DNA of 15,685 nucleotides, from the NCBI GenBank assembly GCA_902827055.1, contig CADEHD010000018.1, positions 1 through 15,685 on the forward strand. The letters run 5' to 3'. Positions 1 to 5,869 of this stretch are shown in pieces. The notes beneath the pieces are model-generated. The model made no database searches and was not told the DNA's origin. It worked only from the letters and a program-made list of their open reading frames with translations. Within the stretch, counting starts at the first letter, position 1; each line of letters begins with the position of its first letter. This DNA comes from an uncultured Chloroflexota bacterium (GTDB taxonomy: Bacteria; Chloroflexota; Dehalococcoidia; UBA2979). The translations under genes and the position numbers were made by a program.

Positions 1-193
1 GCCCTGGCCAGGGAGGTGGTTCGCCCGGACCGCCCGCCTCGGATGCGCCGATTCGCCTCCTCCTGTGGGCGGCCGGGGAGGCCGGGGCGGCGTGTGCGGC
101 ATGGTGCCACCAGGCCCTTTGTTACAAGTGCTCATATCCGTTCGGAATAGGACTACAGTGGGTGTGCCGTCACAAGGCGGTGGGCTTCGAGAA
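1..193. other. 5' leader region without a supported gene
   Basis: No gene can be supported here. It begins with a perfect 12-bp palindrome at 2-13 (CCCTGGCCAGGG) and contains a very G-rich stretch at about 66-91. One forward frame runs open from position 2 into the gene that follows, but the peptide is Gly/Pro/Arg-rich low complexity and looks like noise of high GC rather than a domain. The AT-richer part at about 118-160 probably carries the promoter for the next gene, although I see no convincing -35/-10 pair. Confidence 0.4.
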
Positions 194-709
194 ATGGTGT
201 GCATGCCCCCAACGATCGCAGTTGACAACACATGGTCCGCACTCGCCGAGGTGGACCAGGACACGCGACGGCGCGAGATGGAGGACCGGTTCGCGCGGTT
301 GACGCTCCTCGACAACGCCGAGCGTCTCGACACGGCGGAGGCGATGCTGCGCGCGGAGTTCACGCTGGGTGAATCGGCGCTGCCGGCGTTCACTGCGGAT
401 CGCCTCCAGGCGTGGATGTCGCTCGACCGTCGCGACCCCGCGCAGGCGGCCATCGCGGTCGCGGCCTACGACTCCGTCGTCGAGCGGTTGCCCGCCAACA
501 TGGCGCTGCGCCGCGCGAGCGTGATCCAGGCAGTGACCAGCCGCATGACGGTCGACGAGGTGGCCACCCTCCAGCGGCTGATCCCGTCCCTCAAGCTCTC
601 CGTGCCGGTCGCGCTGACGGGCATCGATGAGCAGCGTGCCCTCCTCGAGGTTGCGCGCGATCGCATGGCGGCCAGGCGCCAGCGTCCCTTCTGGAAGATC
701 TGGGGCTAG
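194..709 (+). CDS. Hypothetical helical protein, 171 aa
   Basis: I do not recognise this family. The ATG at 194 is preferred over an upstream GTG at 65 because the extra 43 residues are Gly/Pro/Arg-rich noise, while a purine-rich GGCGGTGGG stretch at 177-184 lies shortly upstream; an ATG at 203 is also possible. The product is soluble, has no signal peptide or membrane segment, and is mostly amphipathic helix rich in Ala, Arg, Leu, Asp and Glu. Residues around 20-60 and 85-165 look like paired helices, perhaps helical-repeat (TPR-like) scaffolding. It ends in an aromatic and basic tail, RRQRPFWKIWG, which could contact a membrane or a partner. The 119-bp gap to the next gene on the same strand holds a good ribosome site, so cotranscription is possible. 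Codon use is normal for the window, so the gene is probably real; the function is unknown. Confidence 0.6.
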   Translation: MVCMPPTIAVDNTWSALAEVDQDTRRREMEDRFARLTLLDNAERLDTAEAMLRAEFTLGESALPAFTADRLQAWMSLDRRDPAQAAIAVAAYDSVVERLPANMALRRASVIQAVTSRMTVDEVATLQRLIPSLKLSVPVALTGIDEQRALLEVARDRMAARRQRPFWKIWG

Positions 710-828
710 ACGCTCGACTCGATCTCGGTGGCGCCGAGCGTGGCTTCCGCCCCGGTGCCACCGCCCTCCCCGCGTGCAGCTCGCACGCACCGCTTTCCGA
801 CCTCGGTGGGAAAGAAAGGAACTGAGTG

Positions 829-951
829 ATGGGCGACAAGAGTCCGAAGAGCGCATCCAAGTCGAACAAGCAGAAGGCTGCCAAGAAGGCCGCGAAGACG
901 GCTCGCATGACGCCGACCGTCGACGGGACGATCCGCACCACCAAGCCCTGA
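829..951 (+). CDS. Small Lys-rich protein of the MGDKSPKS type, 40 aa
   Basis: A 40-codon gene running from ATG 829 to TGA 949-951. It has a strong Shine-Dalgarno (AAAGGA at 815-820, 8 nt before the ATG). The product starts MGDKSPKSASKSNKQ and carries ten Lys in its first 24 residues, with an AAKKAAK core, then a Thr-rich neutral tail (TVDGTIRTTKP). From memory, short proteins of high-GC bacteria share the MG[DS]KSPK start and Lys/Gln/Ala repeats and are annotated only as hypothetical; that family link is recall, not a search. The strong charge and lack of hydrophobic residues suggest a disordered protein that may bind nucleic acid or ribosomes. It could be cotranscribed with the helical protein upstream. 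Its size makes it easy for gene callers to miss. Confidence 0.72.
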   Translation: MGDKSPKSASKSNKQKAAKKAAKTARMTPTVDGTIRTTKP

Positions 952-1166
952 GCCGTCGGCGGCGACCGACGTCGATGGCACGCAGCCCTTCGATGCGGTG
1001 ACCGCCCCACGGTTGCACCCTTCGGACGCCCCAGCGGCTGCACGCTCCACCGCTCGAGTGTTACGTCGTGTAGGTGCCTTCCCCCTTCCGCTCGTGCCCG
1101 GCCACCCGCCGGTGGCGTACTGTGGGATCGAGGGCTGGCAGGACGCCAGTCGATGGGAGGTTCCGG
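952..1166. other. Intergenic region before the lipoprotein gene
   Basis: 215 bp without a supported gene. TACTGT at 1118-1123 could serve as a -10 element for the lipoprotein gene, but no matching -35 is visible. I see no strong terminator hairpin after the small Lys-rich gene. Confidence 0.3.
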
Positions 1167-1754
1167 ATGTTGTGGTCACGCGTACGAATCGCCTCGGTAG
1201 CGCTCGCTGTCGCGGTCAGCGCTGCGGCGTGCTCGAGCGGCACGGTGCCCACCGCCACACCGACGCCCGTCGTGCGCACCGCGACGAGCGCGCCGACGGC
1301 CGCCACCACTCCCGCGGCGACGACAGTCGCCACGCCCGTGGCGACGGCGGCTCAGCCGCCCGCCAGCTTCGACAAGATCGGCGTCATCGGGTCCGCCGAG
1401 CAGTGCTTCCGTGAGAACGAGTCGGTGAAGGCGCTCGACCTGCCTCGCCAGATTCTCTCCCTCAGCCCGGCGATGGTCCGCGATGGCGACACGCTCACGC
1501 TGAGCGGCGCGGGGTACCGTCCGCGCTCGGCGCTCGAAGTGCGCGTGTTCATCCCCGGCACGGGGCGCGTCTCGCAGCCCCTGACGCAGATGCTCACTGA
1601 CGAGGCTGGTCGGGCCAGTGGCTCGTTCGTCCTATCGAGTGTGAAGCTGCTCAACACCCCGGGCGACACGTCGGTGCCGGTGTGCATGGGCGTCGTGCTC
1701 TGGAGCCCGACCGAGGTCGGCGGGGGCACGATCCTGATCCTGCCGCAGGGGTAG
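1167..1754 (+). CDS. Putative lipoprotein with Thr/Pro/Ala linker and beta-sandwich domain, 195 aa
   Basis: The start is ATG 1167, set by a strong ribosome site (GGGAGG at 1155-1160, 6 nt spacing); an ATG at 1074 in frame would put 31 odd residues before the signal peptide. Residues 1-21 form a type II signal peptide with basic MLWSRVR, hydrophobic core and Cys22 (AAAC; the -3 Ala is a weak lipobox fit). Residues 23-67 are a Thr/Pro/Ala/Val linker of the kind common on Chloroflexota and actinobacterial surface proteins. From about residue 95 there is one beta-rich domain with LSPAMVRDGDTLTLSGAGY, which resembles the opening strands of IPT/TIG-like or other Ig-like domains. Cys80 and Cys173 could form a disulfide. 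It is probably anchored outside the cytoplasmic membrane; the ligand is unknown. It is convergent with the MFS gene across a shared inverted repeat. Confidence 0.68.
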   Translation: MLWSRVRIASVALAVAVSAAACSSGTVPTATPTPVVRTATSAPTAATTPAATTVATPVATAAQPPASFDKIGVIGSAEQCFRENESVKALDLPRQILSLSPAMVRDGDTLTLSGAGYRPRSALEVRVFIPGTGRVSQPLTQMLTDEAGRASGSFVLSSVKLLNTPGDTSVPVCMGVVLWSPTEVGGGTILILPQG

Positions 1755-1766
1755 TCGGCAGACGTA

Positions 1767-1809
1767 GGGCCGCGCGGAGCCTCGCGCGTCCCGAACGCTC
1801 GCGCGGCCC
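1767..1809. terminator. Inverted repeat between convergent genes, possible bidirectional terminator
   Basis: Arms GGGCCGCGCG (1767-1776) and CGCGCGGCCC (1800-1809) are perfectly complementary over 10 bp around a 23-nt spacer. The element sits exactly between the lipoprotein stop (1754) and the MFS stop (1810-1812, minus strand), as expected for a terminator shared by two convergent units. There is no T-tract on either side, so it may act as an RNA 3' stabiliser or with Rho instead. Confidence 0.45.
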
Positions 1810-3093
1810 CTAGCCCGCGGCCGCCTGCTCGTCGGAGCCGCCCTGGTATTGGGCCTGGAGGTGGCCGGGGGCGGCGGCGGCAAGCGTGAGCGGGATCGCG
1901 AGGGCGGTCACGACGCCGCAGGCGAGCCAGCCCAGCGTGTACTCGCCCGTCACATCGACCAGCCACCCGACGAGCCACGGGCCGAAGAACGCGCCCGCGG
2001 TCTGCACGAACACCATCGCGCCGTTGACCGCGCCGAAGTACCGCGTGCCGAAGTAGTCGGCGAGGATGGCTGGCCTCACCGGAATCGTGCCACCGAACCC
2101 GGGTGCCATGAGCGCCATGACGGCGAGCGTGGCGGCGTACGAACTCGTAAAGGCCAGCAGTGGCATCCCCAGCGCCACGAGTGCGCACGCGGCGGTCATG
2201 ATCAGCCGCTTGTCGTAGCGGTCGGCGAGGTACCCGAGTCCGAGCCGCCCGATGAGCGACACCAGGGTGTACACGGTGACGACGAAGGCCGCCGCCGCCT
2301 TCGAGGTGCCCTGCATCTCCAGGAACGGGATGATGTGCACGATCAGGGCGGTCGTCCCGAACGCCACCGCTGCCTGTCCGGCCGACAGCATGAGGAACGC
2401 GCGACTCTTCATCACCTCGCGAGGCGGGACACCCCAGCTCACGCGGACCGGGGTGTTCGCGCCCGTGTTGGCCGGCGTCGCGCGGTCGCCGTCGACGGGC
2501 TGCGGGTGGTCCAGCGGCCGGCTCCGGATGTTGGCCGCGACGAACAGGCCGACGACGACGATCACGACGGAGAGCACCTGCAGGCAGTCCCGCCAGCCGA
2601 GGGTCTCGACGAGCCAGGCCACGACAGGGACACCGAGGCCCGCGATCCCTCCGCCCACCGTGATGTACGAGATCGCCTCGGCGCGCCGCCGATTGAACCA
2701 GGTGGCGGCGGCGACCATCCCGACGGGGCCGCCGCAGGCGCTGACGCCCACCGCGATCACGAACATCGAGAGGTAGAACTGCCAGAGGTTCTGCATGAAC
2801 GACATGCCGAACACGCCCAGGGCGGCCGTGATCACGCCGGCGATGAGCGAGCGTCGCGGACCGAAGCGGTCGATGAGGATGCCGATGAGCGGCGCGGCGA
2901 TGCCGCCGACCTCGGAGCGCAACGAGAAGGCGAGCGAGACCTCGGCGTTGCTCCATCCGAAGTCGTGGATGATGGGCGTGAAGATGGTGCCGAAGCCGAA
3001 GAAGAACACGGTGCCGATCACGACGATCAGCAGCGCGAACGACCAGACGACGATCCAACCCTCGTAGATGCCGGGAAAGGCGCGTCGCAGCAT
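1810..3093 (-). CDS. MFS transporter, oxalate/formate or monocarboxylate antiporter-like, 427 aa
   Basis: A 12-helix major facilitator, 427 aa, normal length for the superfamily. Helix 1 starts near residue 13. The loop between helices 2 and 3 carries the MFS signature DRFGPRR (75-81), and the matching loop of the second half has GYLADRYDKR. A hydrophilic central loop at about 211-235 separates the two six-helix halves. The stretch DFGWSNAEVSLAFSL (44-58) is typical of OxlT- and monocarboxylate-type carriers, so an organic anion is the likely substrate. It lies 77 bp downstream of the second CoA-transferase on the same strand and is best read as the last gene of that operon, importing or exchanging the acid that the transferases activate. 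The ribosome site before ATG 3093 is weak, which suggests translation depends on read-through from upstream. The exact substrate cannot be read from sequence. Confidence 0.87.
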   Translation of the reverse strand: MLRRAFPGIYEGWIVVWSFALLIVVIGTVFFFGFGTIFTPIIHDFGWSNAEVSLAFSLRSEVGGIAAPLIGILIDRFGPRRSLIAGVITAALGVFGMSFMQNLWQFYLSMFVIAVGVSACGGPVGMVAAATWFNRRRAEAISYITVGGGIAGLGVPVVAWLVETLGWRDCLQVLSVVIVVVGLFVAANIRSRPLDHPQPVDGDRATPANTGANTPVRVSWGVPPREVMKSRAFLMLSAGQAAVAFGTTALIVHIIPFLEMQGTSKAAAAFVVTVYTLVSLIGRLGLGYLADRYDKRLIMTAACALVALGMPLLAFTSSYAATLAVMALMAPGFGGTIPVRPAILADYFGTRYFGAVNGAMVFVQTAGAFFGPWLVGWLVDVTGEYTLGWLACGVVTALAIPLTLAAAAPGHLQAQYQGGSDEQAAAG

Positions 3094-3170
3094 CGATTCA
3101 CTCTACCCGCACGGTGCCGTCAAGCACCAAGGGCAGTCGTGATGACGCGGGAGCGACCTCGCCTCGCGGG

Positions 3171-4493
3171 CTACGAGGTTGGGGGCACGATGCCCGGCAC
3201 GTAGCCCTCGCCAATCTGGCCGTTCGCGTGCGCCTCGTCCCACTCGGCGTCGCTGAGGCCCACGACCTCGCGCCAGACGTACTCGTTGTCCTCGCCGAAG
3301 CGGACGGGCGCACGACGCAGCGTGTTGGGCGTGTTCGCCATCTGCATGACGAGGCCGGGGTAGCGGTGCGTTCCGAGGTCCTCGCGAGTCAGCTCCTGGA
3401 AGAAGCCCCGCTCTGCGAGCTGCGGGTCCGCGGCGAGCTGCGCCTCGTTCCAGACGGGGCCGGCGATGACTCCGGCCGACTGCAGCTCCCAGAACAGGGC
3501 GTCGGCGTCGCGATGGCGCGTGTACTCCCCGAGGCGTCGGTCGAGCTCGTCCTGGTGGTTGAACCGTCCGACGCCGGTGGCGAACCGCTCGTCCTCGTAC
3601 AGCTCGGCGGCGTCGAGGACCTCGCAGATCGCCTCCCACGCCGCATCCGAGTCGCAGTCGATGGTGATCCAGCGGTCGTCGCCCTTGCAAGGGTACGCGC
3701 CGTGCGGCGCATGCGAGCGGTGGCGGTTGGCCTGGGGCTCGGTGTTCCGTCCGTTCACGGTGTAGTCGAGGATGAAGTCGCCCAGCAGGGGCAGGAAGTT
3801 CTCGGCCTGCGACAGCTCGATGAGCTGGCCCTCACCCGTGCGCGCGCGGTGGCGCAGCGCCATGGTGACCGCGAACGCGCCGTGGATGCCGGCGACGGCG
3901 TCTCCCGTGTAGACGTCGCCCGACTCCGCCGGGTCTGCGTTGCGGTACCCGCGCAGGTAGTGGTGCCCGATCATTCCCTCGATGTGGGTGCCGAACGCGC
4001 GGTAGCCGCGATACGGGCCGCTGAGGCCGAACGCGGGCATGCGCAGCATGATCAGGCCGGGATTGCGCTCCTTGAGCACCTCGTAGCCGATGTTGGCCTT
4101 GTCGATGGTCTCGGGCACGTTGTTCTCGACGAGGATGTCGCACTTCTCGATGAGCTTCAGGAAGAGCTCGCGGCCCTCGGGCGTGCTGAAGTCGGCGTTC
4201 GCGCTCAGCTTGTTCCGGGCGTGTGAGTTGAACGAGGCGCCTCGGTTCCACCAGTCGGGCAGGGGATCGAACCCCGGGAATCCGAGGAGGGCCACGCCCC
4301 GCGCCGCCGAGGCGCGGACGGCGTCCTCGCGCTGGAGCGTCTCGGCGCCGCGGGTCATCGGCTGCGGGCGCGTGCGGGGCTCCACGCGAATCACCTCGGC
4401 GCCCCACTCCGCGAGGATCTGCGTGCAGTAGGGCCCTGCCCACACCACCGTCACGTCTGCGACGCGCACGCCCTCCAGGGGAAGTCGAGCCAT
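3171..4493 (-). CDS. Class III (CaiB/BaiF) CoA-transferase, catalytic-type subunit, 440 aa
   Basis: A member of the formyl-CoA transferase/CaiB/BaiF family, which moves CoA between carboxylic acids through an aspartyl-CoA anhydride intermediate. The N-terminus LEGVRVADVTVVWAGPYCTQ followed by WGAEVIRVEP (30-39) is the family opening. The TGDAVAGIHGA segment holds Asp198, at the place of the catalytic Asp169 of formyl-CoA transferase. Further family blocks are FNSHARNKLS (88-97), DILVENNVPE, and a C-terminal GPVWN-AQLAADPQLAERGFF segment. The length of 440 is slightly above the usual 390-430. Start ATG 4493 has AAAGGA (plus coordinates 4501-4506) with 7-nt spacing. It follows the other CoA-transferase by 37 bp and precedes the MFS gene. 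Donor and acceptor acids are not predictable. The two paralogues may form a heteromer, as in benzylsuccinate or succinyl-CoA:malate CoA-transferases. Confidence 0.9.
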   Translation of the reverse strand: MARLPLEGVRVADVTVVWAGPYCTQILAEWGAEVIRVEPRTRPQPMTRGAETLQREDAVRASAARGVALLGFPGFDPLPDWWNRGASFNSHARNKLSANADFSTPEGRELFLKLIEKCDILVENNVPETIDKANIGYEVLKERNPGLIMLRMPAFGLSGPYRGYRAFGTHIEGMIGHHYLRGYRNADPAESGDVYTGDAVAGIHGAFAVTMALRHRARTGEGQLIELSQAENFLPLLGDFILDYTVNGRNTEPQANRHRSHAPHGAYPCKGDDRWITIDCDSDAAWEAICEVLDAAELYEDERFATGVGRFNHQDELDRRLGEYTRHRDADALFWELQSAGVIAGPVWNEAQLAADPQLAERGFFQELTREDLGTHRYPGLVMQMANTPNTLRRAPVRFGEDNEYVWREVVGLSDAEWDEAHANGQIGEGYVPGIVPPTS

Positions 4494-4530
4494 CGGTGTG
4501 TCCTTTCGTGCGCCCCGAGGGGTGGCGGGG

Positions 4531-5739
4531 CTAGATGACGCCGTTCGCGCGGAGGAGCGGCAGGTCCTCGCGCGGAACGCCGAGCTCGCCCAGCACCTCG
4601 ACGTTGTGCTCGCCGAGCAGCGGGGCGCGGCGCGCGGGCTGCCGCGGCGTCTGCGACATGATGAACGGACGCCCCGGGTACTCGACGGGACCGGTCGAGG
4701 GGTGGTCGACCGTCTCCCACGTCCCGCGTTCCCGGTAGTGCGGGTCGTCCAGCAGGTCCGCCGGGGTGTTCACGGCGCCGGAGAGCAGGGTGCGTCGCTG
4801 CGCCTCCGCGACCACCTCGCGCTTTGGCTTGTCGATCGCCCACACGAGGTAGGCGACGCCGACTTCCTCGACGAACTCGGGAGGCATCATCACCGGCGGG
4901 AGCGCGAGTCGCGGGTCGTCGACCAGGTCGGGCCGGCCGATCATGTCCACGACCTGCTTGAGGCGCGCCGTGCCGTTCGCGATCAGGTTGAAGTGGCCGT
5001 CCGCCGCGGGGCGGACGCCGGAGGCGAGCGCGACACCGCCCAGCTGCCGCTTCGACGTGGTGCCCTGGTAGAAGTACGTCGTGAGGCTGCTCGTGCGGCG
5101 GTCGCGCGTTCCCGCCTGCGTCTCGTAGATCGAGACGTCGATGTGGTCGCCCTCGCCGAACGCCTCGGCGCGGAGGATGGCGGCCGCGATGCCGAACGCG
5201 GCGACGCTCCCCGCCTGCAGCTGTGCGGTGTACCCGCCGAGCTTGAGCGGCTCGCGCTCCGGGCTGCCGGTGGCGTTCATCGGTCCGCCCATGGCCTGCA
5301 AGGTGATCTCGGAGGCGCGGAGGCCCATCGCCGCGTATGGGCCGGTCCGCCCCCACGGTGTGATCGAGGCGTACACGAGCTGGGGGCGCTCCGCCGCAAG
5401 CTCCTCGTAGCCGAGGCCGAGCGACGCCAGCTCGCCGGGATCGCCGCTCTCCACGACGACGTCCGCACTGGCGATCAGCTGGCGGAGCAGGCTCGCCCCC
5501 TGCTCGTTGTGCGGGTCGATCGTGACGGACCGCTTGTTGGTGTTGAGGTGGAGGAACAGCAGCGATCGCTCGAGGCCCGGCTCATCCTTCGCGAAGGGTG
5601 GGATGCCGCGGGCCGGGTCGCCGCCCGGTGGCTCGACCTTGATCACGTCGGCGCCGAAGTCGGCGAGCAGCTTGGTGCAGTTTGGTCCTGCGATCAGCGT
5701 CGACAGGTCGACAACACGAACACCCTCGAGTGCCTGCAC
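4531..5739 (-). CDS. Class III (CaiB/BaiF) CoA-transferase paralogue lacking the catalytic Asp, 402 aa
   Basis: A second family III CoA-transferase, first gene of the operon. The opening LEGVRVVDLSTLIAGPNCT and FGADVIKVEPPGGDPAR (28-44) are classic, as are LHLNTNKRSVTID and the WGRTGPYA block (129-136). In the active-site helix, where the family has Asp four residues before a conserved Gly (GDxxxG), this protein has GGYTAQLQAG, so the aligned residue is Gln173 instead of Asp. GTG 5739 is the better start: AGGAGG (5746-5751) is 6 nt from it but directly abuts the in-frame ATG at 5745, too close to use. With ATG it would be 404 aa. It may be the non-catalytic partner of the downstream paralogue; alternatively it uses another residue or is a true but diverged enzyme. 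My alignment around the Gly is by eye. Confidence 0.86.
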   Translation of the reverse strand: MQALEGVRVVDLSTLIAGPNCTKLLADFGADVIKVEPPGGDPARGIPPFAKDEPGLERSLLFLHLNTNKRSVTIDPHNEQGASLLRQLIASADVVVESGDPGELASLGLGYEELAAERPQLVYASITPWGRTGPYAAMGLRASEITLQAMGGPMNATGSPEREPLKLGGYTAQLQAGSVAAFGIAAAILRAEAFGEGDHIDVSIYETQAGTRDRRTSSLTTYFYQGTTSKRQLGGVALASGVRPAADGHFNLIANGTARLKQVVDMIGRPDLVDDPRLALPPVMMPPEFVEEVGVAYLVWAIDKPKREVVAEAQRRTLLSGAVNTPADLLDDPHYRERGTWETVDHPSTGPVEYPGRPFIMSQTPRQPARRAPLLGEHNVEVLGELGVPREDLPLLRANGVI

Positions 5740-5745
5740 GCTCAT

Positions 5746-5751
5746 CCTCCT
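5746..5751 (-). promoter_or_regulatory. Ribosome binding site that selects a GTG start
   Basis: Minus-strand AGGAGG immediately followed by ATG (5743-5745) and then, 6 nt after the AGGAGG, GTG (5737-5739), both in frame. Normal spacing is 5-9 nt, so GTG is the likely initiator. Confidence 0.6.
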
Positions 5752-5775
5752 CTTCGCGCGGGGACGCGAGGCGGA

Positions 5776-5781
5776 ATGATA
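5776..5781 (-). promoter_or_regulatory. Possible -10 element for the CoA-transferase operon
   Basis: Minus-strand TATCAT lies about 25 nt before the ribosome site in the 130-bp gap between the copper operon end and the CoA-transferase start. No good -35 is visible at 16-18 bp, so the call is weak. A 10-bp palindrome CCTCGCGAGG (5812-5821) lies just upstream and might be an operator or the end of the copper transcript. Confidence 0.25.
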
Positions 5782-5869
5782 GTGCCGGCGCACGCGAATT
5801 GCGCGTTCCTGCCTCGCGAGGGGTCTGACGCGACGCCGAGAGCTGCGTGGGTGGTGCGGCCCTCGAAGG

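Noticed and set aside
65..193. N-terminal extension of the first gene to GTG 65
   Set aside because: The added residues are low-complexity Gly/Arg and no ribosome site precedes the GTG; ATG 194 fits better.
222..227. TTGACA, a perfect -35 hexamer
   Set aside because: It lies inside the first coding gene and has no -10 partner at 16-18 bp.
1849..3204. Long open frame on the plus strand opposite the MFS gene
   Set aside because: The product is Arg/Asp/His/Glu-rich with no domain, while the opposite strand encodes a full 12-helix MFS protein. It is an antisense shadow of high GC.
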